Below, piece by piece: positions 10,185 through 20,599 of a DNA stretch of 38,821 nucleotides; the first letter of the stretch is position 1, and every line of letters starts with the position of its first letter. The stretch comes from Priapulus caudatus (taxonomy: Eukaryota; Priapulida; Priapulimorpha; Priapulimorphida; Priapulidae). The notes below the pieces were generated by a model. It had not been told where the DNA came from. It did no database searches and saw only the letters and a list, made by a program, of their open reading frames with translations. The stretch spans positions 91,498 to 130,318 of the forward strand of contig NW_014577946.1 of assembly GCF_000485595.1 (NCBI RefSeq), given 5' to 3'. The position numbers and the translations under genes are program-made.

Positions 10185-13100
10185 ATGGCTTATGTATACT
10201 CAGAAAAGTTAAATCACGTCGCTCGCGAACGTTATATAGCCAAATTGCAGGGTGCTGGATTAGAATCTTGCCCATACAAGTTCGAAGCTAGATGCTGGAT
10301 CAATGACCCAAAGAAATGGCCAGATGTCCAATATCCTGATATATACTCCTACCTCGTTGAGGCACCAGGTATTTTTATAGTCATTTTTTTAAAGTCTTAG
10401 AAGTAAAAAATAATAATTCCAGAGAAGGTAATTTACAACAAAAGACTGCTGAAATTTACAGTGTAGGTCGAGACTAGAGGGTTCCAAATTCTGCACTCAA
10501 ACATGCAAATAACAAATTCAAGAAAAATGAATGAATAACATGGCTAAGGTTATCAATGTAATAGTTTAGCCTAAACTGAGCTCTTTACTAAAATGAGCAA
10601 ATACAATAGTGTAATATAGTGAACCATCCCTAACTCTAAATACCACACCGTCAGGTGCTGCCACCATGCGGTCTATATTAGGATTAGTGCATACTGTATA
10701 ACCAGTTAAAACCAGTCAATAAAGCAGCATGAATCTAAAGCAGTCGTGTTTCTATATCACTCCAAGAAACCCATAGAAAACATGCAAACATTACAAATAG
10801 GTTTTTAGGTATTTTATTTATTAATAAAGTAAATAATTTTGGTACTTTTTCCAAAAAAACTTTAAAACAACAGTAGGGCCTACTATAGTCAGATTAATAA
10901 TTGTTTGAACATAAATTTAATTCAGCCTACACGCTGAGAGCGTACACTAGCGTATCACGCAGCGCACTATCTGTGTTGGAAGCGTGTATGCCGTATACAC
11001 TCTTCCAGGCGCAGATGCGGCCAATCACCTCCAGTTAAAATTCCGTTTGGAATATTTGGAGGTTTTCCATATCCAAGATCCAAGATCATTCGAATGGATC
11101 AGTCAAAAGAATTTTTAATACTACTGTACTAGTAATATGGCCTACTACATGAATTTGTATGTAAATCAGTGCTCGATTTAGACTGGGTTTTACATGTACA
11201 AGCACACAGATGAATGTAACATTGGCTCTGTGCATGTAAAATTTTCTAAATTTCAGCCCATTTCATGACAAACTTCAGTTGTGCTTGTGACTTTTATTTT
11301 CTAAAGCTCCCTGATGTAAATTGTTCGTCAATCCACTACGTTTTTAACCATTCATTATAGACCAAGTGAAAATGGTACTGTAAACATTTAAATGATGAAA
11401 ATTCAAGCCCATCCATCTAACATGTAAATGTCCATTTTGTTACATTTTAGGAGTGTTCACGGAGGAATCAATGAAGAATCACCGCTCGCTTGAAGCCCAC
11501 AACTACTTTGTATCTGGTTGGGTGAATACCGTTTTCCACATCGTAACATCAGGAGTATATCAATAGGAGTAAGACAGACTGAAACCGGCAAAATTCAACA
11601 TTTAGTTGCCGTAGTCTACCTATGATTTATTGTGTTTAACTCGATAAACTTGAGCTCAAATCTTACCTTAATCAATAAACTAATTCCGTGTCTAATCGTT
11701 GGTCTCACAAAAATGACAAATCGGGAGATATCGGTCCAAACGTACAATGTGGTTTTTGAAATTCATACCGCATTTTCAACAACTGTGAACCGAAACATAA
11801 GGGCAATGCTTTTGAAAGCCCTCTATCGCATAGCAATGCAAACATAGCAAACAACTAGCGAGGTTTGCCAGGGATTGCGAAAAGTTAAACACGACTTGGT
11901 GTTATTTATAGGCCATGTCAAATGACAGTAATTACATGTTATGAACGATATTGTTAAGAAGAAATAAAATGGATATAAATACTAAACATGTGAAATTTTT
12001 TATTTCTAATGTAAATAGTATAAATAACACCAAGTCGTGTTTAACTTTCCGAAATCCCTGGCAAACCTGGTAAAATCAAGAGGTGCTGTTGAAAGCTGAT
12101 GTCAAGCCTTCGCAAAGATTGAATGATGAGCCACATCATCCATGGGTCATACTAAAGAAGGATGGCAGTGTCATTGCAGCACATTGTGATTGCATGGCTG
12201 GGTAAGTACATGTAGGCTCTACGTACATGCATGTACATGTACATACTCTATTTCAATACCTCTAGCCAGTGACGTCAGCGCGTATTCCATTGATCACAGT
12301 CCAAATACGCGAGTGCTGAGTCAAGGCGCGATCAAAGACTGTATTACGGTATGCACATGATGTGGCTGCATGGATGAACTGACGTCACTGCCTCTGAGAC
12401 CTACATGTATTGATATTGAAGCGATTATACATTCACATTGTATAATGCAATGACTATTTGCGTACAAAACTTTATACACACAATATGCTTGCGGTGCATT
12501 TGGATTATGGTTGCGGTCTGAATACTATAGTGTGTATATTTGAAGCCCAAATGCAACATCAAAGCACATCAAAATAGTACAATGTATTTATAAAACTTTG
12601 TCATTTATTAAAATGAAAATGTGATTTGTTTGAACCCAAAACTTTAAAAATCAGAATAAATGAAAAATTAATGTTCTTGTATTTATTTGTACATCCCACG
12701 TTATTTTATGTGCCAAAAAAATAATTTTAAATAATTATAAACTGAACCAATTTAATTTTTGTAATGGGTTAATTTGGCAGTATCATGATTTTAACAAAAA
12801 CTCAAAATTTGTGATTTGTAAAGCTGAATGCATTCACTGTGCTCAATTTTTACTTCGTACAAACATTGCATAAATTTACAATCTGAGAGTGTTACTGTGG
12901 TTTTACATGTAATTAATGGAAATTAAAGTGAGTTTTTTTTGTTTAATATTGTCTTTAATTTTACACTAATTATTTACAGATTGGGGAATCGTGTTCTCAT
13001 GTTGCCGCGCTCCTCTTCAAGGTTGAAGCTGCTGTTCGTCTGGGTTATACCAGGACTTTGTGTACAGACCAACCATGTGTTTGGAACCAGTTTCACTAAG

Positions 13101-14300
13101 AAATTCGAACCAGCACCAATACTCCGGATTGAATTCTACAGAGAAACGGTCAAGGAGAAGTTTCGTGCAAGAAAAAGACAACGTGTCAAAGAGCCACTCA
13201 AAGCTACAGATACACAGCGAGAGCATTTCATGAAGGCTCTGTCAGAAAAGGCGCCAAAGTGTATAGGTCCGAGTAGTTTCAACGATTACTGTGACCCTTT
13301 TCTTCCCAAAGCTACTCCCCAAGCAGAACCTGCCAAGTTGCCAATAGACTTGAGAACCTTGTTTCACCCTAACCACTCACTTGATCTCAAAGGAACAACA
13401 GAAGAGGCGACGCCAAAACTCGCAACTACTGAGGGTCAAGTAAACTATTTTGTGGACCATACGACGAAGCAGTCGGACTCGCCAGTGTGGCATGAAATGA
13501 GGCTCGGGCAGGTAACGGCTTCCAAGCTACATGCCGTCTTACGTACGAACAAAGACAAACCAGCCCTGTCTGTGATAAAGACCATTTGTACGCCGTCCAA
13601 AGATCTCAGTGCAATACCTGCAATCCAGTGGGGCAAGAGGCATGAAGCTGTTACTGCTAGGCAGTATGCTGACGCTATAATTAACTATCACCAAGACATT
13701 GCTGTATCGCCTACAGGTTTGTGGCTATGCAAGGACCATTCATATATTGGAGCGTCGCCCAACTCCATAGTTTCGTGTTCTTGTTGTGGCACTGGGGTAG
13801 TAGAAATCAAATGCCCATTCAAGCACAGGGACAATGACGTGGCGGGTATAGTCGCAGACAAGGCGAGCTGTTTACAGATAAGTAATGGCGAACAGAGTTT
13901 GAAAGAAACCCACAGCTACTACACACAGATCCAGACGCAGATGTTGGTATGCAATGCTAAATATGGTGACTTTGTTGTGTGGACACAGAAAACCCTTGTT
14001 ATATGCAGGATTGCTCGCAACGATTCATTCATCGGACACATATTGACAGAGATACCACTGTTTTGGCATAGGCACTGTTTGCCAGAGCTGTTAACTCGCA
14101 AGCTGGAATTGTGTGGCAGCAATGGTACCGCAGAAAATGACGACGCAGCCTATCCCTACTGCATATGCAAGGAAGAGCGTGGTGGAGAAATGATTGGTTG
14201 TGACAACCCTGACTGCAGAGTTAAATGGTATCATATGGCATGCATCAAGCGGAAACGTGCACCAAAGAAAGAGTGGCTGTGTAAGAACTGTCAGCGGTAA
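10185..14300 (+). CDS. SWIM zinc finger-YqaJ nuclease-PHD finger protein of an ISL2EU-like transposon
   Basis: Four exons fit. 10185-10368 starts at the ATG of MAYVYSEKLNHVARERY, with donor GTATTT. 11451-11554 has acceptor ACATTTTAG and encodes SLEAHNYFVSGWV, with donor GTATAT. 12083-12201 encodes the first half of a SWIM zinc finger (HCDCMAG), with donor GTAAGT. 12980-14300 has acceptor TTATTTACAG. The last exon carries a YqaJ-type PD-(D/E)XK nuclease: WHEMRLGQVTASKL (near 13489-13530), WGKRHEAVTARQY, GASPNSIV (near 13750) and EIKCP (near 13805). A C-terminal PHD finger follows, of the C4HC3 type (YCIC...CDNPDC...YHMAC...CKNC, 14158-14297). The second half of SWIM (GESCSHVAALLFKVEAA) is present in DNA but in the wrong frame, and the usual nuclease Asp is Asn, so activity is doubtful. 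This architecture is an invertebrate multi-copy family linked to ISL2EU DNA transposons, whose transposase lies convergent downstream. Confidence 0.75.
11861..12068. mobile_element. Small MITE with about 50-bp terminal inverted repeats
   Basis: The left arm starts AGGTTTGCCAGGGATT (11861-11910) and the right arm ends AATCCCTGGCAAACCT (12019-12068). They are reverse complements over about 50 bp with about two mismatches, including AAGTTAAACACGACTTGG and its complement. The 108-bp middle is AT-rich and non-coding. No target duplication is obvious. It lies in the intron between exons 2 and 3 of the SWIM-YqaJ-PHD gene and ends 14 bases before exon 3. Confidence 0.85.
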
Positions 14301-15003
14301 CTCTGAACTTAAAAAAGAACACTTGGAACAGTGTACTACACGTAAATAATTTTGAGATGGCGGATATTTTATTAAGGGACTGCTATTTCTTTGTGTTATA
14401 CTGTAGTAAAGTATCTCAATTGATGCAGGTCTAAAACTATTTGGTGAGATTTTACGCTGCTGTTCAATATTTATTCATAAATTTGCAGTTACATGTAAGC
14501 CATTCAATATTATCATTTTAAAATTGTACTTCTACAGTTACTCAAAATTTAAAGTCATAATTTAGAACCTTAAAAATTTCAACCAGTTCATAATTGATTT
14601 TACTGATTGTACACTAAAACGCATGTTCATGCTTGGTTAAGCTCCAAACAATATGAGTTCTTTGTTTTTGTGTACAAAAAGCACAATCAGTAAATTTGAA
14701 TTCACACCTGGTTGACATTATTAAGGTCTATTATGATCCTTTAATATTTTGAGTACCGGTAGTGCATTTAATTTATGAACAATTATAAACAATGGCACCC
14801 CAAGAAAAGAAAATTATCATACAATAATATACAATACAATACAAAATAATACATAAAAATACAATTTTTAATTGCTTTATGCATCCTCGTTATAAACGAT
14901 ACTCTCTCCCAAATGCACCAAACAAGCACACACACAGTGATAATTTTGTCAATCCTCGCAAGCTGAACATCCATACCTTCATCCTTGACGTACTTAATAA
15001 AAT
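14301..15003. repeat. Convergent-gene spacer with an imperfect foldback
   Basis: AT-rich DNA between the two convergent transposon genes. Within it 14532-14587 and 14708-14762 are imperfect inverted repeats (TACTCAAAATTTAAAGTCATAA against TTATGATCCTTTAATATTTTGAGTA). An inner pair also matches (TTTACTGATTGTAC against GTACAAAAAGCACAATCAGTAAA). This gives a 230-bp hairpin-like element, either a MITE or a 3'-end structure shared by both genes. No coding sequence was seen. Confidence 0.5.
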
Positions 15004-15468
15004 TTATAATAGGAAGGGGAAAATTGTAACTGTAATGGTAACCCTGTAAAATTGTGTACCTGTTTTTAGTACACCAATGACTCTCTCAATATGAATACGA
15101 ATAGAAGCCAGCTTACGAGACACTTCAACTTCCTGGGCAGATAATTGACTTTTACCTTTGGTAAATGCTGGTATAATAAATTCTGCGCCAACCTCAATTG
15201 CAAAATCTTCTTGCACAATAAAGCCACGGTCAGCAAGAATCTGGTCTCCAGGTGCATGAAAATCAAGGTTAATGAATCCAGATTTTCGAATTAGCTCAAC
15301 GTCACTGACACGGCCACCCCATGCCGTTGATATGTAAGAAATGGCACCTAAAGGTGTGCAACCTATAAACACTTTTATAGTATTATGCTTTTTGTAAATA
15401 CTGTAAGTCTGAGCTCTGGCCTTTAATTTTTTTGCTTGATCTATAAAAATTTCAAAACAGTCTACGAT
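15004..15468 (-). pseudogene. PIF/ISL2EU-type DDE transposase, 5' truncated
   Basis: Read on the - strand from 15468, a single open frame gives CIVDCFEIFIDQAKKLKARA, then VFIGCTPLGAISYIS, AWGGRVSDVEL, ILADRGF and IRIHIERVIGVLK. This is the DDE_Tnp_4 fold used by PIF/Harbinger and ISL2EU transposases. All three acidic residues can be proposed: D in IVDCFEIF, D in ADRGF, and E in IHIERVIG. The protein is cut exactly at the first catalytic Asp, where Gypsy sequence starts at about 15470-15510, so the DNA-binding N terminus is missing. It points at the SWIM-YqaJ-PHD gene tail to tail, 0.7 kb away. ISL2EU elements are known to encode a transposase plus a YqaJ-type nuclease, so the two probably form one element. 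Confidence 0.8.
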
Positions 15469-15474
15469 ACAGGT

Positions 15475-17600
15475 AAGTCTGGGATAGCAACGCTTGAAGA
15501 CCAGGGGAAGTGTTTTACGTTAGTAGGGTACCACCAACGTTTCGGTACCCAAGCTCACAAATGTGTCCCGCCATGCAAGTTTCCTGCAACCGTGAAGTCC
15601 GACAAGGCGGAAAACGCGCATCCTGGTCGGTAGAAGCGGCACTGCCCGCCGTGACTGCTGGCTGTTGCTTGTTGTATGTTAAGGATTATGTCTCAAACAC
15701 AAGATTTCTGGTGGACACAGGCGGCACTGTGAGTGTTTTTCCAGCACTTGAGACAGAACGCAAGTCTGTGTCACATTTTGCCCTACAGGCGGCGAACAAG
15801 TCCACTATTAGGACATATGGCCAGCGTTCACTGACCCTCAACCTTGGACTGTGACGCACATTCCGCTGGATATTCGTATTGGCAGACATAACATTTTCTA
15901 CACCATTTTGGCTTGACAGTTGATGTTCGCGCGCAACACCTCCTCGATTCCACGACTCAATTAGCAGTCTATGCTATGGGTACGGTTCCCTCACCCGGCA
16001 CCAAGCTGACGGTGAGCCTGATAGAACTAACCAACTCCTACGAGGAGATCCTCACAAAATTCCCGGACATCACTCGTCCCCTATGCGAGGACGCACCAGT
16101 CAAACACGATGTGACGCACCATATCGTCACCAAGAGCCCTTCTTGCGTCGCCTGACCGCGACGCCTGCCTGACGACCGGCTCAAGATTGCCAAGAATGAG
16201 TTCCAGCACATGCTTGACATCGGCATAATTGAACTGTCGGATAGCCTGTGGTCATCCCCACTTCATATGGTCCCAAAGAAATCCGGAGACTACCGGGCAC
16301 TCAACCTAGGAACGGTGCCTGACAGGTACCCCATTCCTCACCTGCAAGACTTTGCAGTGCATTTGGTGGGGAAGGAGGTCTTCTCCAAGATCGACCTGGT
16401 GAGAGCATACCACCGGATTCCTATTGATCCTGCTGATGTGCCCAAGGCGGCCATTACAACCCCATTTGGGTTGTACCATCTCCGTCGAATGCCTTTCGGC
16501 CTGCATAACGCGGCCCAAACCGTTCAAAGGTTCATCGACCGGGTAATCAGGGATTTGCCCTTCGTGTACGCCTACATAGACGACATCCTCGTTGCCAGCG
16601 ACACACCGGACCAACACCGTGACCATTTGCAACAACTTTTTGTCTGCCTTCAGGAGTATGGTGTGGTCATCAATCCCGCGAAGTGCGAGTTCGGCAAGGA
16701 AGAACTCGACTTCCTGGTACATCACCTCTATAGTCGGGGCTGTCATCCCCTACTTAAAAAGGTTGTTTCAATCCAGGATTTTCCGCAACCCACTTTTCTC
16801 AAACAGCTGCGCGCCTGCCTAGGCATGGTAAACTTTTACCGCCGTTTTGTCCCGCATTGCGCTGATATCCTCGCTCCATTAACGGACTTGCTACGAAAGC
16901 AACCTCACCGGTCGAGCAACACACCGTTAACATGGTCCCCGGAGTGTACTACTACGTTCCACAAGGTCAAGAATGCCATGGCTAACGCAACGATGTTAGT
17001 ACACACCTCCTCGAACCACCAAAACACCCTCATGGTCGATGCCTCTGACGTGGCCGTTGGGGCCGTACTCCAGCAGGAGTGCGAAGGAGACTGGAAGCAT
17101 ATACCTTTCTTTTCCAAGCGGCTCCAGCCCAATGAAACCAGGTACAGCACATTCGGCCGTGAACTCCTAGCCATATACCTGGCTATCAAGCACTTCCGAC
17201 ATTTCCTTGAAGGTCGTGGCTTTACGGTTTTTACAGACCACAAGCCGCTGGTCTATGCCCTCATCTCAAAGCCGGACAGGCTCTCGCCCAGGGAGATCCG
17301 TCACCTTGACGACATTTCGCAGTTCACGACCGACATCTGCCATATAAAAGGTCAGGATAATGTTGTGGCCGATGCCTTGTCGCGCATCCCGGTCATGGCT
17401 CTTCACACATCTCAGATTGACGACCTCGACACTATTGCAAAGAACCAGCAGGAAGATCCAGAAATGAAATCACTCCTGCATGATACGTCGTCCTTGCAAC
17501 TGGAGAAAGTACTCCTTGCTTCCCACGCTGGATACATCTGGTATGATGTCAAGACTGGTCAACCATGGCCCTACATTCCCCAGCGCCACTGGTCTGCACA
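15475..17600 (+). mobile_element. pol: Ty3/Gypsy retrotransposon fragment: gag end, PR, RT, RNase H
   Basis: The end of Gag shows the Gypsy-type YHQRFGTQAHKCVPPCKF box (about 15530-15585). The protease has RFLVDTGG (about 15703-15726). RT and RNase H lie in one open frame from 16210 to 17643. RT has [47 protein letters not shown] and the catalytic [11 protein letters not shown] (about 16568-16600). RNase H has [47 protein letters not shown] and [14 protein letters not shown] near 16153 replaces what is probably Arg (CGA) and is the only stop in the PR-RT linker; frameshifts separate gag and PR. The frame decays in the linker that should lead to integrase near 17590, and integrase and both LTRs are absent. 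It truncates the transposase on its left and meets a helicase-like segment on its right. Confidence 0.9.
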
Positions 17601-18631
17601 GGCCAGTACAATGTGGAGTTGTTCTGTTACAATCTTCACATAGAACGCGAGAGGCAGGCTCCGGACTGGAACACATTCCAGCGACTGTGCACAAACAACC
17701 CATTCAGTGGGTTGACCGAACCTGCGGCAGCATGGGATGCGATACTCCACATCAAAGAGGACGACCTACTGTGTAATGCGCGCGAATACTCGTATTACAA
17801 GTACCAGTGGCTAAGTTTGATATACATGCTACTACGAGCCTGCATCTCGTCAATGACGCGGACCTGGATCATATTCAGCTGGCTGAATAGCTTGTATACC
17901 ATCTGTTATGGGATGCCTGGCACATGGTAGGGCATGACAAGTGAACTAGGGACCTTGGCTAATGGGCACGCCTCAGCCAAGATCTCAAGCTTCATTCCCA
18001 AGGACCCGTATAGAGTAAGCAAGGCGGTGGCGGGTCTCATCACTGATCTAATCCCCACTTACTGGTGCTGGATTCAGGGACCATGATCAGGTCACATGAA
18101 GGTGAACTTGTACGCCACGTGATCGATCATCAGACGATGATGCAGAGATCGGGCCGTACTGGACGCACCTGCGATGGCACTTATATCAGCTTGCACAACC
18201 CCACCAGCACCCGTACAAGAGCGTTGCCATCAGGTGAGCTGGCGGCCGCCTTCCCTGCAAGCTGCAATCACATCTGGAACCTTGGGATTGAGACAGCAGC
18301 CATGATGCCCACTGACACCAAAGCCGTCTTGCACGGAATCATAGGTGTGGACTTCACGAAGTTCCCACCGGGTTACAAGCAGATCCAGATCACCGCATTC
18401 CTTGGAAGCGTCATCCTCCAGGCAGCCTCTCTCGAAGATGCAAGAACGATACTGTCTGATCTAGTGTACGGTAAGGACACAACTGTGACTGAGTGGCTGT
18501 GGCTCAATCATAGTCGGGTACTTCAGATGCTCGGTCAGCAAGGGCTCACAGCGGTCCGCGCAGAAATGGCCAAGTTGTACGGCAGCAACATTTTCTCTGT
18601 GCATTGCAACGGTGAGACAATGATGGGGTGA
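17600..18631 (+). pseudogene. Superfamily-2 helicase-like segment, candidate endogenous viral element
   Basis: From 18061 an open frame begins VLDSGTMIR (helicase motif V region) and continues to QTMMQRSGRTGRTCDGTYISL (18130-18203), an exact motif VI Q-x-x-G-R-x-G-R. The frame stays open to a stop at 18631. Upstream, the sequence KAVAGLITDLIPT sits in another frame and would complete motif V after a one-base shift near 18055. Earlier still, a protein-like frame ([16 protein letters not shown]... to about 17830) has no recognised motif. The walker A and B motifs are not seen, so only the second RecA-like domain is present. It lies between Gypsy and BEL pol fragments. RNA-virus helicases and cellular DExH helicases both carry these motifs; I favour a viral origin from the context and lack of introns, without a family assignment. 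Confidence 0.45.
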
Positions 18632-20599
18632 CAAGTATGGGGTAGAAGCCAGAAATGTGATGAACAAGAACTTCTATGTGGACGACTGCCTCTCCTCTGT
18701 GAATAGTCAGGAGCGAGCATTGGTCTGACTGAGTTGGGCGTGAAGGAAGTTCATTATTGGACTGATAGCCAGACCGTACTGAGGTACCTACAGAATGATT
18801 CAATGAGATTCAAAACGTTTGTAGCCAACCGGCTTGCAGAAATTCGGGATCTGACTGAACCCAACCAGTGGAGATACGTCAGGACGTGTAATAATCCTGC
18901 AGATGAAGCTTCCAGAGGACAAAGAATTGATGAGTTCCTGGGGAATGAGAGGTGGGTTAATGGTCCAGACTTCCTTAGGCAATCCAGTAAACAGGGCTAG
19001 ACATACAGGGGATTGTGCCTGATGTTGCAGAAGGCGACCTAGAAGTCAAGAAGGTGTCTAATGTAGTGGCAGTAGAGGGACGATGTTGTTTTTTGGATGA
19101 CTTACTCACGAGGTACTCAAGTTACCCAAGGTTGAAGAGAGTAGTGGCCATGGTACTCATGTTTGCCAAGAAATTCAAGAGAGGCGCTGACTCCAGGGCA
19201 AGTTGCAATCGCCCAACCTTGGATCACTCGAAGGCTGCAGAAAGACTGATTTTGGCTCACGAACAGCGGAGATTCTTCGCAGGAGAATTAAAGGCTCTGA
19301 AATGTGGTAACGTTGACGAAGTCAGGAGAGCGTTGAGACGTAGCCCGCTGCAGAACCTAGATCCCATTCTGATTGATGATCTTATATCAGTAGGTGGTAG
19401 GCTGAGGAGAGCAACCCTCCCAGAAGAAATGAAACACCAGGTGATTATCCCAAAATATTCGGGAATTGCCAACTGGTTGTTATGGAGGCTCATGCCCAGG
19501 TTGGGCATATGGGCAGGGCGGCTATGCAAGCAAACCTATGGCAGAGGTACTGGCTGATTGGAGCAAGTGCGGTGATCAAGAGTGTGGTTAGTCGATGTGT
19601 TACTTGTAAGAAGAATCGTGCTGGTCCATAAACACAGCAGATGGCATCGTTGCCTGTTGAGCAGGGGTGATGAGTGACAAGCCACCTTTTGAGAATATGG
19701 GCCTTGATATGTTTGGTCCCTTCGAGGTTAAGCAGGGAAGGAGCATGGTGAAGAGATATGGTCTCCTGTTCACTTGTTTGGCCACGAGAGCGATTCATCT
19801 GGAGATCGTGCATACCGCAAATGCCGATTCCTGTCTAAATGCCATATGCAGGTTCATCTCCAGGAGGGGTGAAATATCATCGTTGAGGACAGATAATGGC
19901 ACGAATTTTGTGGGCGCTGAGAAGGAGCTAAGAAATGCTGTCAAGGCTTGGAACCAGAGTCAAATCCCCGAGTGGCTGCGGCAGAAAAGGATAAGCTGGG
20001 AGTTTAACCCCCCTGCAGCCTCCCACTTCGGTGGTGTCTGGAAGAGGCTCATCAGGACTGTTCGCCAAGTTATGAAAGGCGTGTTAAGGGAGCAACATCT
20101 TAGACTGGACGATGTAGGTCTCAGTACCTTGTACTGCGAGGTAGAGAACATCATGAATGGCCGACCAATATACCTACGCTGTCCTCGGATCTGAACAATC
20201 TGCAGCCATTGTCTCCACAGATGCTGTTGACCATGAGGGAAAAGACATCAATGCCTCCCGGTGTCTTCGATAGGAAGGATGTTTATGTCAGAAGACGTTG
20301 GCGACAGGTCCAGTATTTAGCGGACTTATTCTGGACAAGGTGGCGCAGAGTACTTGTCCCTATTGCAGGCCAGGCAGAAATGGCATGACCCTCAAAGGAA
20401 TCTAATGCGGGGCGATATTGTACTCGTGGTGGACAATTCGCTGGCGAGAAATAGCTGGCTTCTTGGTAGAATTGTAGACGTTAAAGCGGATACAAAGGGT
20501 TTTGTGAGATCCTGTTCCGTTAAGACTCGGCATTCTGTGTTAGCTAGGCCAATCGCGAAACTGTGTTTGTTATTGGAGTCTGAGCGAGACAAAGAGTAG
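18632..20599 (+). pseudogene. pol: BEL/Pao retrotransposon: RT end, RNase H, integrase, DUF5641
   Basis: The fragment opens inside RT with YGVEARNVMNKNFYVDDCLS (about 18635-18695; catalytic YVDD) and after a stop jumps directly to RNase H: VHYWTDSQTVLRYL and FKTFVANRLAEIR, then NPADEASRG (18750-18920). The linker and HHCC zinc-binding region follow (19015-19620); the zinc part (HAQVGHMG...CVTCKKN) is only readable after a frame change near 19470. The integrase core runs from 19667, with GLDMFGPFEV, LRTDNGTNFVGAEKEL and HFGGVWKRLIRTVRQ. The third catalytic residue, normally Glu in the W-E-R motif, is Lys here. A DUF5641 domain ends it: YVRRRWRQVQYLADLFW, RGDIVLVVDN, WLLGRIVDV, stop at 20599. 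Gag, protease and most of RT are missing. It is inactive. Confidence 0.9.
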
